A DNA stretch of 64,000 bases from Pseudomonadota bacterium (GCA_963205235.1 CAUJIP010000012.1:16641-80640), one strand, 5' to 3'. Counted from the stretch's first letter, positions 27,764 through 36,974 are shown. The notes: generated by a model from the letters alone, not told the origin. A program made the numbers and translations.

Positions 27764-28395
27764 CGCTGCTTGACGCCCTTGACTATGCGTCGGTGCTGGT
27801 CTTCGCGTTGACCGGGGCGCTGGCGGCAAGCCGGTCGCAGCTTGATGTCGTAGGCTTCATCTTCATCGCCTGCCTGACCGCCGTGGGCGGCGGCACCCTG
27901 CGGGATGCGATCCTGAACCGCGAGGTGTTCTGGGTCGCCGATCCCTTGACTTTGGGCGTCGCCACCGTTGCTGCGGTTCTGGTGTTCTTCACCGCGCATC
28001 TTCTGGAAAGCCGCTATCGCGCGCTTCTGTGGTTTGACGCGGCGGCACTTGCCGTGGCTGTCCCGGCCGGGGTGGCCGTGGCGCTGGCTGAAGCCCAGGC
28101 CCCGCCCATCGTCCTGGTCATGGGGATGATCACCGGCTGCATGGGTGGCATGCTGCGTGACGTGGTCTGCAACGAAGTCCCGCTTGTCCTGAAACAGGGG
28201 GAACTTTACGCAACCTGCGCGCTTGCCGGGTCGCTGGGGGCGGTTCTGGCACGTGGTATGGGTCTGGGCGAGGGGCTGTCGCTGCTGATCTGCGCGGCGC
28301 TGGTCTTCACCCTGCGCGCTGGAAGCATCGCGCTTGGCTGGCGCCTGCCGGTCTACAAGTCACAGCCCCCCAGTCCGGGTGCGCCAAAGCGGTGA
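27760..28395 (+). CDS. TRIC-type cation channel family protein (formerly UPF0126)
   Basis: 211 residues. Two repeats typical of the family are present: G-G-G-T-L-R-D in the first half and G-G-M-L-R-D in the second, each ending in a glycine-rich half-helix. About seven hydrophobic segments fit a homotrimeric potassium-type channel in the inner membrane. It is coupled to rnhA by a 4-bp overlap, with no evident functional link. Confidence 0.9.
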   Translation: MTLLDALDYASVLVFALTGALAASRSQLDVVGFIFIACLTAVGGGTLRDAILNREVFWVADPLTLGVATVAAVLVFFTAHLLESRYRALLWFDAAALAVAVPAGVAVALAEAQAPPIVLVMGMITGCMGGMLRDVVCNEVPLVLKQGELYATCALAGSLGAVLARGMGLGEGLSLLICAALVFTLRAGSIALGWRLPVYKSQPPSPGAPKR

Positions 28396-28406
28396 CGCTT
28401 GTCAAG

Positions 28407-28434
28407 TGAACGATCATTTGTTTATTCTTTCACT
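28407..28434 (+). promoter_or_regulatory. Possible operator upstream of the TetR gene
   Basis: AGTGAA and TTCACT half-sites flank an AT-rich stretch just before the regulator's ATG. TetR regulators often bind dyads overlapping their own promoter. The half-sites are short and 18 bp apart, so support is weak. Confidence 0.3.
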
Positions 28435-28935
28435 ATGGCACGCACACGCACCATTCCCGATACCCAGATCTTCGCCGTTGTTCAGCGCCTGCTGGATCAG
28501 GGCGGCGACAAGGCCGTGACCTTCGGCACCGTTTCTGCGGCCACCGGGCTTGCAGCCTCGACCTTGGTGCAGCGCTATGGTGGCCTTGCGGCGATGCTGC
28601 GCGCGACGCGGATCGCGGCCTGGCAAGCCTTGGAAGAGCGGACCACCGCCGCCATCACCGAGACTGCCGACAAGGGCGTTCCCGCCCTGCTGAAAGCGCT
28701 GGGGGCTGTGGATGTTCACGGACTTGCCAGCGACTTGCGCGACCCAGCACTGGCGGCCCCGGCGCTTGCGTGGCGGTCCCGGCTGGAAGCGGCCATGGCG
28801 GATCGGCTTGGCGGTGGCCAGAAGGCGAGGGAAACCGCAGCGCTTCTGTTCGCGGCCTGGCAGGGTCAGGCGCTTTGGGGGCGCGATGGGGACAACGGGT
28901 TCCGGCTTAAGGATGCCGTCAAGCGGCTTACCTGA
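28435..28935 (+). CDS. TetR/AcrR family transcriptional regulator
   Basis: 166 residues from ATG 28435; a TTG at 28399 would run through the AT-rich promoter-like segment. The N-terminal helix-turn-helix includes V-T-F-G-T-V-S-A-A-T-G-L-A-A-S-T-L-V-Q-R-Y. The C-terminal ligand domain is short and alanine-rich, with W-Q-G-Q-A-L-W-G near the end. Target genes are not obvious; it may control itself or the upstream TRIC gene. Its 3' end overlaps the convergent GlsB-like gene by 8 bp. Confidence 0.85.
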   Translation: MARTRTIPDTQIFAVVQRLLDQGGDKAVTFGTVSAATGLAASTLVQRYGGLAAMLRATRIAAWQALEERTTAAITETADKGVPALLKALGAVDVHGLASDLRDPALAAPALAWRSRLEAAMADRLGGGQKARETAALLFAAWQGQALWGRDGDNGFRLKDAVKRLT

Positions 28936-29161
28936 TCCAGGTTTTCCAGGCCCAGATCAGGCAGATTGCGCCCAACAATGCGCCGAAAAAACCCGCGCCA
29001 ATCCCGGCCAGCATGATCAGGCTGCGCAACACGACCCCACCGATCAGCGCCCCAAGGACACCAAGCGCGATGGTCGACGGCGTATCAAGATCGACCTTCA
29101 GGATCCGCGTGGCCAGAAAGCCCACGGCAACACCGACGATCATAAGCCAGACGAACGGCAT
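28928..29161 (-). CDS. GlsB/YeaQ/YmgE family small membrane protein
   Basis: 77 residues with three hydrophobic segments. It has G-V-A-V-G-F-L-A-T-R, then G-V-L-G-A-L-I-G-G, then I-G-A-G-F-F-G-A-L-L-G-A, the glycine-patterned layout of transglycosylase-associated or YeaQ-type proteins. They are stress-linked membrane proteins with no proven activity. Confidence 0.85.
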   Translation of the reverse strand: MPFVWLMIVGVAVGFLATRILKVDLDTPSTIALGVLGALIGGVVLRSLIMLAGIGAGFFGALLGAICLIWAWKTWIR

Positions 29162-29212
29162 GGCAGCCTCCCTGTCATCTGATCAGGATATGGGGGTACC
29201 AAGCCCGGATCG

Positions 29213-30103
29213 CTAGACCCGATCAGGAAGAACCAGCCCTTTCAGAATTTCGGTCGCGGGCATCGGCCGCTTGCCCTCACGCTGCGCTTGGGTGATCTCG
29301 ACGGCACCGGTCCCGCAAGCAATCGTGAAGCCGGCCAGCACCTGCCCGGGGAAGCCCTGCCCCGTGGCCTGACGTGAGCGCAGCAGTTTGACCCGTTCGC
29401 CGTTGACATCGATCCATGCGCCGGGAAAGGGCGACAGGCCGCGGATCAGGCGGTCAACCTCGACCGCCGGTCTGGTGAAATCCACCCGCGCTTCGGCCTT
29501 GTCGATCTTGGCGGCATAGGTCACGCCTTCGGCAGGCTGCGGTACGGCGGGAAGGGGCAAATGGTCCAACGCCCGGAGGATCAGCCGCGCCCCAAGGGCG
29601 CTGAGCCGGTCATGTAGGTCAGCGGTGGTTTCCTCGGCCCCGATCATCAGGCTTTCGCGCAGCAGGACGGGGCCGGTATCCAGCCCCGCCTCCATCTGCA
29701 TGATGCAGACGCCGGTTTCGCTGTCGCCCGCCATGATAGCGCGGTGAATAGGGGCTGCCCCCCGCCAGCGCGGCAACAGCGAGGCGTGGATGTTCAGGCA
29801 GCCAAGGCGCGGCGCGTCGAGGATTTCCTGCGGCAGGATAAGGCCGTAAGCGACGACAACCGCCACATCCGCCCCCAGCGCGGCGAAGTATTTCGCTGCA
29901 TCTTCGCTGCGCAGCGAAACCGGGTGCCGCACCGGCAGGCCAAGCGCCATGGCACGGGCCTGAACCGGGCTTGGGCGGTCAGCTTTTCCGCGTCCGGCCG
30001 GGCGGGGCGGTTGGCTGTAAACTGCTACAATTTCATGGGCTTGATGCAGAGCTTCCAGCACGGGAACCGAGAAATCCGGCGTGCCCATGAAAATGATTTT
30101 CAT
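29213..30103 (-). CDS. fmt: Methionyl-tRNA formyltransferase
   Basis: 296 residues. It begins [14 protein letters not shown] and carries the formyl-folate site signature with [16 protein letters not shown] near residue 110. The C-terminal tRNA-binding domain includes [11 protein letters not shown]. It formylates initiator Met-tRNA using 10-formyl-tetrahydrofolate. The ATGA overlap with the preceding deformylase-like gene shows tight coupling. Confidence 0.97.
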   Translation of the reverse strand: MKIIFMGTPDFSVPVLEALHQAHEIVAVYSQPPRPAGRGKADRPSPVQARAMALGLPVRHPVSLRSEDAAKYFAALGADVAVVVAYGLILPQEILDAPRLGCLNIHASLLPRWRGAAPIHRAIMAGDSETGVCIMQMEAGLDTGPVLLRESLMIGAEETTADLHDRLSALGARLILRALDHLPLPAVPQPAEGVTYAAKIDKAEARVDFTRPAVEVDRLIRGLSPFPGAWIDVNGERVKLLRSRQATGQGFPGQVLAGFTIACGTGAVEITQAQREGKRPMPATEILKGLVLPDRV

Positions 30104-30603
30104 TTTGCGCGCCTTTGCTTTTCGGCCTTGGCAATCAGCATCTTTCGTTTCAACTGCGAGAGGTGGTCGAAATACATCTTTCCGGCCAGATGGTCGATCT
30201 GATGCTGCACCGACGTCGCCCAGAGATCGACGAAATCGCGGTATTCCTGCACGCCATCCGCATTCAGGAAACGCACTGTAACCGCCCTTGGTCGGGCAAT
30301 GACTGCCGACACGCCCGGCAGGTTGGGCGAGGCTTCCTCATGCTCGCGCAGTTGAATGCTGGCATGCAGGATTTCCGGGTTCGCCATCCGGATCGCCTGT
30401 CCGCGCGCGTCCGAGCAATCCACAACCGCCAACCGCAGCGGCACGCCGATCTGGACAGCGGCCAGACCATAGCCGGGCATAGCGTCCATCGTATCGATCA
30501 TGTCGTCCCAGATTGCCCGCACGTCATCGGTGATCGCGGCCACATCGGCGGCGGGGGTCTTCAGGCAGGAATTGGGCCAGGGCAGGCAACGGCGGGTGGT
30601 CAT
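30100..30603 (-). CDS. Degenerate peptide deformylase paralogue lacking catalytic residues
   Basis: 167 residues with the overall peptide deformylase fold. Motif 1 is kept ([10 protein letters not shown]). Motif 2, normally E-G-C-L-S, reads E-A-S-P-N, so the metal-ligand cysteine is missing. Motif 3, normally H-E-x-D-H, reads H-Q-I-D-H, so the catalytic glutamate is replaced by glutamine while both histidines remain. It lies between the intact def gene and fmt with 4-bp overlaps on both sides. The intact frame suggests a kept non-deformylase role. Confidence 0.88.
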   Translation of the reverse strand: MTTRRCLPWPNSCLKTPAADVAAITDDVRAIWDDMIDTMDAMPGYGLAAVQIGVPLRLAVVDCSDARGQAIRMANPEILHASIQLREHEEASPNLPGVSAVIARPRAVTVRFLNADGVQEYRDFVDLWATSVQHQIDHLAGKMYFDHLSQLKRKMLIAKAEKQRRAK

Positions 30604-31112
30604 TCCCGCGCCAGCTCACGCTTCAGCTTTTCCATCTTGCGGGTGATCATCTGGCGTTTCAGCGGCCCCAGGTAATCAATGAAGAGCTTGCCGTTCAGGT
30701 GGTCGATCTCGTGCTGGACGCAGGTTGCCCAAAGGCCCGCGAACTGGCGTTCCTGCGTCTTGCCGTCAACGTCGATCCAACGCACCTGCACCTCGGCGGG
30801 GCGTTTCACATCGGCGTACTGTTCGGGGATCGAAAGACAGCCTTCCTCATAGGTCGAGAGGTCTTCGGACGACCAGATGACCTCGGGGTTGAACAGCGCC
30901 ATCGGTTCGGGCGGGCCGTCCTTGATGCAGTCCATCACGATCAGCCGTTTGGTCACGCCAACCTGAGGCGCGGCAAGGCCGACGCCGGGCGCGTCATACA
31001 TGGTTTCCAGCATGTCAGCCGCAAGCTGCCGCAGGTCTGCGGTAATTTCTGCGACCGGCTCACAGAGCTTCTTGAGGCGCGGATCGGGATGGATCAGGAT
31101 GGGGCGGATCAT
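30600..31112 (-). CDS. def: Peptide deformylase
   Basis: 170 residues from ATG 31112, where I-R-P-I-L-I-H-P-D-P-R-L begins; a longer frame to 31244 would cover the promoter region. All motifs are intact: G-V-G-L-A-A-P-Q-V-G, E-E-G-C-L-S-I-P, and Q-H-E-I-D-H. It removes the N-formyl group from new proteins. It leads the def / def-like / fmt operon. A 194-bp spacer to the divergent MalY gene must hold promoters for both. Confidence 0.96.
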   Translation of the reverse strand: MIRPILIHPDPRLKKLCEPVAEITADLRQLAADMLETMYDAPGVGLAAPQVGVTKRLIVMDCIKDGPPEPMALFNPEVIWSSEDLSTYEEGCLSIPEQYADVKRPAEVQVRWIDVDGKTQERQFAGLWATCVQHEIDHLNGKLFIDYLGPLKRQMITRKMEKLKRELARE

Positions 31113-31306
31113 GGCCCTGTGATTTACGAAAGCAAGCCGGATATGGCAAGAGATCGTCGGGCAAATGCAAAAGGCCGAAACGGGAATGCAGATGCGAAAG
31201 AAGTTCCGGGCAAGAAAGATAATTCGGGTGAACGTTCCAGCCATGCTGAACTCATCGGGATGACTTTCGTATTGTGAAGTTGTAGTTGGATGAAAATTCT
31301 CTTACC

Positions 31307-32491
31307 ATGGACCAAGACATGACCTTCGACACTGCCATCTCTCGCGCCGGAACGCACTGTGCAAAGTGGGATATGCTTGCACCACTTTATGGCCTGAGCC
31401 CTGACGAAGGCTTGGCGATGTGGGTTGCCGACATGGAATTCCGCCCGCCTCAGGTGGTGCAACAGGCGCTGGAGAAGATGCTGGCGCATGGGGTCTATGG
31501 CTATTTCGGCGATGACCGGGCCTATCTGGACGCGATCCGCTGGTGGATGAAGACCCGGCACGGCTGGGAGGTGCAACCGGAATGGGTGTTTACCACCCAT
31601 GGTCTGGTGAACGGAACCGGGCTTTGCGTCAACGCCTTCACCCAACCCGGCGATGCCGTGATCTTGATGACGCCGGTCTATCACGCCTTTGCCCGGATCA
31701 TCAAAGCCGCCGGGCGTGACGTTCTGGAATGCCCGTTGGCGATGTCGGACGGCAAGGCAGAGATGGATTTCGATGCCTGGGAAGACCTGCTGACCGGGCG
31801 CGAGAAGATGCTGATCCTGTGTTCGCCGCATAACCCGGGCGGGCGGGTCTGGACGGTGGACGAGTTGCGCAAGGTTGCCGCGTTCTGCGAAAAGCACGAC
31901 CTGATCCTGGTGTCGGACGAAATCCACAATGACCTGGTTTTTCCGGGCCAGAAGCATGCCGTCATGCCCAATGCCGCACCCGAGATTGCCAATCGGCTGG
32001 TGATGCTCACCGCGTCGACCAAGACCTTCAACATCGCGGGCGCCCATATCGGCAACGTGATCATCGCTGACCCGGACCTGCGCAAGACTTTTGCCACGAC
32101 CATGGAAGCCCTGGGCATTTCGCCGAATTCGTTCGGGATGCACATGGTGACGGCCGCCTATTCGCCGGAAGGGGCCGCCTGGGTCGATGACCTGATGCGC
32201 TATCTGGACGGCAACAGGAAGCTGTTTGACGAAGGCATTGCCCGTATCCCCGGCCTGCGTTCGACCCAGCTTGAAGCGACCTATCTGGCATGGGTTGATT
32301 TTTCGGGCACTGGAATGACTGCTGCCGAATTCATTGATCGGGTGCAAAAGACCGCGAAGATCGCCACGAACTATGGGGCAAGCTTCGGCAAGGGCGGCGA
32401 AGCCTACCTGCGCTTCAACATCGCCTGCCCGCGCGCGCAGGTTATCGAGGCTGTTGCCCGTCTGGAAAGGGCATTTGCCGATCTGCAATGA
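31307..32491 (+). CDS. MalY/PatB-type PLP-dependent C-S lyase/aminotransferase
   Basis: 394 residues from ATG 31307; ATG 31319 is an alternative with a nearer GGA site. The fold-type I aminotransferase motifs are present: P-V-Y-H-A-F, S-P-H-N-P-G-G-R-V-W, V-S-D-E-I-H-N-D-L-V, and the PLP lysine in A-S-T-K-T-F-N-I-A-G. M-W-V-A-D-M-E-F-R-P-P near the start is typical of the MalY/PatB branch. These enzymes cleave cystathionine or other C-S bonds, releasing thiol, ammonia and pyruvate. The stop overlaps the next start. Confidence 0.92.
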   Translation: MDQDMTFDTAISRAGTHCAKWDMLAPLYGLSPDEGLAMWVADMEFRPPQVVQQALEKMLAHGVYGYFGDDRAYLDAIRWWMKTRHGWEVQPEWVFTTHGLVNGTGLCVNAFTQPGDAVILMTPVYHAFARIIKAAGRDVLECPLAMSDGKAEMDFDAWEDLLTGREKMLILCSPHNPGGRVWTVDELRKVAAFCEKHDLILVSDEIHNDLVFPGQKHAVMPNAAPEIANRLVMLTASTKTFNIAGAHIGNVIIADPDLRKTFATTMEALGISPNSFGMHMVTAAYSPEGAAWVDDLMRYLDGNRKLFDEGIARIPGLRSTQLEATYLAWVDFSGTGMTAAEFIDRVQKTAKIATNYGASFGKGGEAYLRFNIACPRAQVIEAVARLERAFADLQ

Positions 32492-33027
32492 CGAATCTGA
32501 TCCGCCTGCTCATCTGTCTTCTGCTGTTGATCGGGCTGGGGCTTCTTGCGGCATCTTTCTACAGCCCGCCAGTCGTGGTGACGGCCCCGCCGCCGACACC
32601 GCTGATGGGGAGCATCGACCGTATCGTGATCGATAAGTCAGCCCGAAGGATGCAGCTTTTCCAAGGCGATACGGCGGTGCGGACCTATGTCATCTCGCTG
32701 GGCTTCACGCCTGCGGGTGACAAGGTGCGGCAGGGCGACGGCAAGACGCCTGAAGGCGAATTCACCGTGAACCGCCGCAATGAGGCAAGCGCCTTTCACC
32801 TGTCGCTGGGTCTAGACTATCCGCAGGCAGATGACGTCGCCCGGGCGGCGGCTGGCGGTTATAGTCCCGGTGGCGATATTTTCATTCACGGTCAACCGAA
32901 TGCGCTGCCCGAAGGCTTCAAGCTGAAGGGGGATTGGACAGCAGGCTGCATCGCCGTCAGCAATGCCGAGATCCGTGAGATCTGGGAGGTGACGCCCAAC
33001 GGCACCAAGGTCGAGATAAGACCTTGA
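32488..33027 (+). CDS. L,D-transpeptidase (YkuD domain)
   Basis: 179 residues with an N-terminal membrane anchor (L-L-I-C-L-L-L-L-I-G-L-G). The YkuD domain covers roughly residues 43-178, with catalytic motif H-G-Q-P-N followed by G-C-I-A-V-S-N near the C-terminus (catalytic cysteine at G-C-I). It should crosslink peptidoglycan or attach proteins to it. It overlaps the MalY-like gene by 4 bp and ends base-to-base against the convergent hypothetical gene. Confidence 0.93.
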   Translation: MTNLIRLLICLLLLIGLGLLAASFYSPPVVVTAPPPTPLMGSIDRIVIDKSARRMQLFQGDTAVRTYVISLGFTPAGDKVRQGDGKTPEGEFTVNRRNEASAFHLSLGLDYPQADDVARAAAGGYSPGGDIFIHGQPNALPEGFKLKGDWTAGCIAVSNAEIREIWEVTPNGTKVEIRP

Positions 33028-33381
33028 TCAGGCTTTCGGCAGATAGGCCACCGGAGCATTCTCATCGCGCCAGAAGTCCAGCGGCGCGCGGTCGCTGACC
33101 GCCGTTGCGCGTTTGAATTCGCAGACGAGTTCGCCGTCTTCGATGGTCGAGGCGACGATCAGGCACTGGAAGATATGACGCGAGCCGTCGTAGACATCGA
33201 CCAACCCACGCAGCTTGCTGGGCGAGAATTCGGCGTCCAGGGCAAATCCCTTGTCCCAAAAGCGCAGGACGGGGTAGATCGCGTTGCCTACTTCGACCCG
33301 AAGCCGCGATTTCTTCTTCAGTGCAGCCTTGCGGGCCGCTTCCAGCCCTTCGCGCACTTCCTTGGACAGAAACTCGAACAT
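33028..33381 (-). CDS. Conserved hypothetical protein
   Basis: 117 residues, soluble, no signal peptide. The first 25 residues are helical and basic (R-K-A-A-L-K-K-K-S-R-L-R-V). The rest looks beta-rich, with L-R-G-L-V-D-V-Y-D-G and F-Q-C-L-I-V-A-S. The layout weakly suggests a PilZ-like barrel, but the usual R-x-x-x-R / D-x-S-x-x-G motifs are not visible. I do not recognise a function. A 219-bp spacer follows upstream. Confidence 0.65.
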   Translation of the reverse strand: MFEFLSKEVREGLEAARKAALKKKSRLRVEVGNAIYPVLRFWDKGFALDAEFSPSKLRGLVDVYDGSRHIFQCLIVASTIEDGELVCEFKRATAVSDRAPLDFWRDENAPVAYLPKA

Positions 33382-33600
33382 CTGAACCCCGCACCTGATG
33401 ATAGAAATGTGGAAGAACCCTTTAGAAAATCAAGCTTTCACAAAGGGATTACAGATTTATGAAACAGCGCGCGTCCGGAAAGCCACAGGTATTTTCAACC
33501 TTCGATTGATCAGCGCGAATGGTCCCTCTTTCACGGCCAATCCCTGCCCAAAACCGATCATCCGCTTGCGAATCACCGCGCCCGGCGAAATAGCGACGGG
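33382..33600. other. Intergenic spacer upstream of cobD
   Basis: 219 bp between a minus-strand hypothetical gene and plus-strand cobD. It is less GC-rich than the flanks. It should contain both promoters. I looked for a cobalamin riboswitch and saw no clear B12-box. A 70-codon frame at 33398-33610 has no support. Confidence 0.5.
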
Positions 33601-34500
33601 ATGGCCCTGATCCTTGCCCTTCTGCTTGATGCTGTCTTTGGCGAACCCAAGATGATCTGGGATCGTGTGCCCCATCCTGCCGTCTTGATGGGCCGCCTTG
33701 TCGGCGCGGCGGATCAGCGCTGGAACCGGGGTGAAAGGCTTCGCCTGCGGGGCTTTCTGGTCACGGTTGGCCTTTTGACCATCGGTCTGACGCTGGGCTG
33801 GCTGATCCACGTCCTTCCCGACCATGGCGTACTTGAGGTCCTGGCCGTTGCGATCCTTGTCGCGCAGAAAAGTCTGGTCGAGCATGTCCGTGCAGTTGCC
33901 AAAGCCCTACGCCAGTCGGTTGCAGAAGGGCGCAAATCGGTGGCCATGATCGTTGGCCGGGACACTGCCGAGATGACCGGGCCGGACATCGCCCGCGGTG
34001 CCATCGAAAGCGCGGCCGAGAACCTCTCGGATGGAGTGGTCGCCCCTGTCTTCTGGTATCTGGTGCTGGGTCTGCCGGGGATCGTTGCCTACAAGCTGAT
34101 CAACACCGCCGACAGCATGATCGGCCATATGACCCCGCGCTATCGCGAATTTGGCTGGGCCTCGGCGCGGCTGGATGATGTGCTTAACCTGATCCCGGCG
34201 CGCCTGACTGCGCTGTTGATCGCGCTGACGCATGGCTGGGTTGATCTGACCCCGATCCTGCGCGACGCGCCCAAGCACCGCAGCCCGAATGCCGGGTGGC
34301 CAGAAAGCACGCTGGCCCCGGTATTGAACGTCGCCCTTTCCGGTCCGCGCAGCTACAACGGCGTTCAGAAGGATTATCCCTGGGTGTGGCCCGAAGGTCG
34401 CCGGGATGCAGGCGCGGATGACATCGACGCGGCCGCCGATGCGCTGTGGCGGGTATGGGCCTCCCTCCTTGCAGTTGCGGTGATCGTGGCGCTTCTCTAG
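33601..34500 (+). CDS. cobD: Adenosylcobinamide-phosphate synthase (CobD/CbiB)
   Basis: 299 residues. L-L-L-D-A-V-F-G-E-P near the start, then H-P-A-V-L-M-G, G-R-D-T-A-E-M, A-I-E-S-A-A-E-N-L-S-D-G-V-V-A-P, and Y-K-L-I-N-T-A-D-S-M-I-G-H are all diagnostic of CobD/CbiB. Several membrane segments are present. It attaches the aminopropanol arm to cobyrinic acid diamide during vitamin B12 synthesis. No other cobalamin gene is in the window. The stop is TAG. Confidence 0.94.
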   Translation: MALILALLLDAVFGEPKMIWDRVPHPAVLMGRLVGAADQRWNRGERLRLRGFLVTVGLLTIGLTLGWLIHVLPDHGVLEVLAVAILVAQKSLVEHVRAVAKALRQSVAEGRKSVAMIVGRDTAEMTGPDIARGAIESAAENLSDGVVAPVFWYLVLGLPGIVAYKLINTADSMIGHMTPRYREFGWASARLDDVLNLIPARLTALLIALTHGWVDLTPILRDAPKHRSPNAGWPESTLAPVLNVALSGPRSYNGVQKDYPWVWPEGRRDAGADDIDAAADALWRVWASLLAVAVIVALL

Positions 34501-34525
34501 GGTCGCGAAAAATCCCGAGGTTCTC

Positions 34526-35683
34526 ATGCGTTTTGCCCTTTTGTCCCTGCTGCTTGCCAGCCCTGCCCTGTCTGCCCCCTGCGGTGGCGACTTCGGCGAA
34601 TTTCTTTCCGCTATGCAGGCCGAAGCCGTGGCGCAGGGTGTCCCGCCGGAAAAGGCCGAGGCCTTTTTTGCCGGGGCCGCAATCGACAAAGCTGTGCTCA
34701 AGGCCGACAAAGCGCAGGGCGTGTTCCGCAAGACCTTTCTAGACTTTTCACAAAGCCTGATTTCCAAGGGCCGCCTGACCACGGCGCGCGACAAGGCGCA
34801 GGCGCTGGATGACATCTTTACCCGCGCCGAAAGCGAATATGGCGTCAGCCGGGGCATCCTTCTGGCCTTCTGGGCCTTCGAGACCGACTTTGGTCAGGTT
34901 CAAGGTGACTTCAACACCCGCAACGCGCTGATCACCCTTGCGCATGATTGCCGTCGTCCCGAGTTGTTCCAACCGCAGGTGCTTGCCGCCGCGACCCTTT
35001 TCGCCATGGACGACTTTTCGCTGGATACCACCGGGGCCTGGGCGGGAGAGATCGGCATGGTCCAGATGCTGCCCAAGGACATTCTGGAACGGGGCGTCGA
35101 TGGGGACGGCGACGGGTTGATCCTGCTGAAGACATCGCAAGCCGACGCGATCCTGTCGGGCGCGCGGATGTTGCAGCACCACGGCTGGCGACCGAACGAG
35201 CCTTGGTTGGCCGAGATTTCCGTTCCCGACGATTTCGACTGGTCCCTGACCGGGCTTGAAACCGAAAAGACCACAGAAGACTGGGCCGCGCTTGGCGTGA
35301 CGCCGCGCAATGGCCCGCTGGCACCGGGTCTTTCCGCCTCGATCCTGCTGCCGCAGGGGCGCAAGGGTCCGGCATTTCTGGTCTATCCGAATTACCGCGT
35401 GCTGTTCGAATGGAACAAAAGCTTCGTCTACGTCACGACTGCCGCCTATTTCGCCACCCGCATAGAAGGGGCCGAGCCCTATGCCGCAGGCGAACCGGAC
35501 CCGGCGCTTTCGCTTGAGGACATGAAGTCGCTGCAGGAAAAACTGACAGCGCTTGGCCATGACGTCGGCAAGATTGACGGCATCCTTGGCGCGGGCACAC
35601 GGGCGGCGGTGCAAAAGGAACAGGTCCGTCTTGGCCTTCCCGCCGATGGCTGGCCCACGATGGACTTGCTGGGCGCGCTTTGA
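34526..35683 (+). CDS. Lytic murein transglycosylase (MltB-type) with peptidoglycan-binding domain
   Basis: 385 residues with a signal peptide (L-L-A-S-P-A-L-S-A) and no lipobox. The catalytic glutamate is in W-A-F-E-T-D-F-G near residue 115, and D-C-R-R-P-E and G-E-I-G-M-V-Q-M-L-P are the usual family motifs. A PG-binding-1 repeat occupies roughly residues 325-385 (L-Q-E-K-L-T-A-L-G-H-D-V-G-K-I-D-G). It cleaves peptidoglycan glycan strands in the periplasm. The stop overlaps the next ATG. Confidence 0.94.
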   Translation: MRFALLSLLLASPALSAPCGGDFGEFLSAMQAEAVAQGVPPEKAEAFFAGAAIDKAVLKADKAQGVFRKTFLDFSQSLISKGRLTTARDKAQALDDIFTRAESEYGVSRGILLAFWAFETDFGQVQGDFNTRNALITLAHDCRRPELFQPQVLAAATLFAMDDFSLDTTGAWAGEIGMVQMLPKDILERGVDGDGDGLILLKTSQADAILSGARMLQHHGWRPNEPWLAEISVPDDFDWSLTGLETEKTTEDWAALGVTPRNGPLAPGLSASILLPQGRKGPAFLVYPNYRVLFEWNKSFVYVTTAAYFATRIEGAEPYAAGEPDPALSLEDMKSLQEKLTALGHDVGKIDGILGAGTRAAVQKEQVRLGLPADGWPTMDLLGAL

Positions 35684-36582
35684 TGGCGACATGGGACGCA
35701 GTGGCGACCGTAAAGGCCCCTGCCGATCAGGTCCTTGCCTATGTCGCCAACAACCTGTCGCTTGGTGCCGCGCATGTGTGGCTTTACTTCGACGACCCGG
35801 CTGCCGATGTGCCCGAAGTCCTTGGCCGCCACCCGAAGGTCACGGTTACGCTGTGCGATGATCGGTACTGGAAATCCCGAGGCAAACGGAAAGAGGCGCA
35901 CCAAAGCCGCCAGTCCCGCAATGCCCGCGACGCCTATGGCCGGACGCTTAGCCAGTGGCTGACCCATATCGACGTTGACGAGTTCATCTTGTCTGACAGG
36001 CCGGTCGACCAGATCCTTGATGCAGTGCCGCCCGATGTGCGGGCCGTGAAGCTTGAGCCTTTTGAGGCGATGCACGCCCCCAGCCTGCCAGATGATATTT
36101 TCACCGCCCGGATGTTTCGCGGACCTCTGCGAAAAGAATTCGCCGACCTGCGATCAGCGGCGCTTGGCGCTTATGCCGAGGTTATCCCCGAAGGCATTCT
36201 AAGCCACACGGTCGGAAAGGTCTTCTTTCGCACCGGCATTCCGGGATTGTCGCCGCGCATTCATGGGGCAATGCTGGATGGTGAAAGGGTGCAAAGCTCG
36301 GGTCGCCACCCCGAGATGCGCCTTCTGCATTTTCACGCGCAGAATCGGGACGCCTGGCTTGCCGCCCTGCCATTTCGACTGTCACGCGGGGCCTATCAGT
36401 TCTGGCCCATGCTGCAGGGCTTTCTGCAAACGGCGACCCCGGACGAGATCACCGAATTCTATCTGCAAACTCAGACGGTTTCGCCCGACGCCGCAGCACT
36501 TCTTGCGCCAAGGGGTCGGCTTTTGACGGCGGACCTTTGCCTGCGGCAAAAGGTGGCTGACCTTTTGGAAGGGCGGCTCTGA
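35683..36582 (+). CDS. Glycosyltransferase family 2-like protein
   Basis: 299 residues from ATG 35683, sharing one base with the preceding stop (TGATG). It lacks the typical N-terminal P-x-Y-N motif but has A-Y-V-A-N-N-L-S-L-G-A-A-H-V-W-L-Y-F-D-D-P and the metal-binding-like T-H-I-D-V-D-E-F near residue 95. This resembles the Glyco_tranf_2_4 group. It would transfer sugars to an unknown cell-surface acceptor. No membrane segment is evident. Confidence 0.78.
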   Translation: MATWDAVATVKAPADQVLAYVANNLSLGAAHVWLYFDDPAADVPEVLGRHPKVTVTLCDDRYWKSRGKRKEAHQSRQSRNARDAYGRTLSQWLTHIDVDEFILSDRPVDQILDAVPPDVRAVKLEPFEAMHAPSLPDDIFTARMFRGPLRKEFADLRSAALGAYAEVIPEGILSHTVGKVFFRTGIPGLSPRIHGAMLDGERVQSSGRHPEMRLLHFHAQNRDAWLAALPFRLSRGAYQFWPMLQGFLQTATPDEITEFYLQTQTVSPDAAALLAPRGRLLTADLCLRQKVADLLEGRL

Positions 36583-36587
36583 CCGGT

Positions 36588-36974
36588 CTAGTCGGCAGTG
36601 TTGACCAGCATCAATGCTGCGCGACTTAGCGTGGTCATGATCTGGGCCTTTTCCGGCTCGGCAACGCCGGTCTCGGTCATTGCGCGGTCCATCACGGCCA
36701 ACCAGTCTTCGGCATCCTGACGCTGGATCGGCACATGCGCGTGGATTTCGCGCAGGTTCATGTGGCCGTGGCGTTCCTGATAGTAGCGCTGGCCGCCAAG
36801 GAAACCGCAGAGGAATTCGAACTGCGCCGGGCGAACATGGCTAAGGCCGTGGCCCTTCTGGTGCATCTCCATGATCGCCCGACCTTGAGGGATACTTTCG
36901 ATCAGGTCGTAGAAATGGTTCACCAGAAGGTGGATCTTTTCTTCGCCGCCGATCCGGTCGATCATCGGTTCCAT
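36588..36974 (-). CDS. Group II-type truncated haemoglobin
   Basis: 128 residues. A B10-type tyrosine is in H-F-Y-D-L, the segment Y-Y-Q-E-R-H-G-H-M-N-L-R-E-I-H-A-H-V-P-I contains the candidate proximal histidine, and the G8-type tryptophan is in D-W-L-A-V-M. Such small globins bind O2 or NO and are thought to detoxify nitric oxide or handle oxygen. It lies 111 bp downstream of tdm on the same strand. Confidence 0.88.
   Translation of the reverse strand: MEPMIDRIGGEEKIHLLVNHFYDLIESIPQGRAIMEMHQKGHGLSHVRPAQFEFLCGFLGGQRYYQERHGHMNLREIHAHVPIQRQDAEDWLAVMDRAMTETGVAEPEKAQIMTTLSRAALMLVNTAD

Noticed and set aside
33382..33600. Cobalamin riboswitch upstream of cobD
   Set aside because: I looked for the B12-box type consensus and the usual stem arrangement and found none convincing.
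33398..33610. 70-codon plus-strand gene before cobD
   Set aside because: No ribosome site, no recognisable motif, and composition like random spacer. It overlaps the cobD start.
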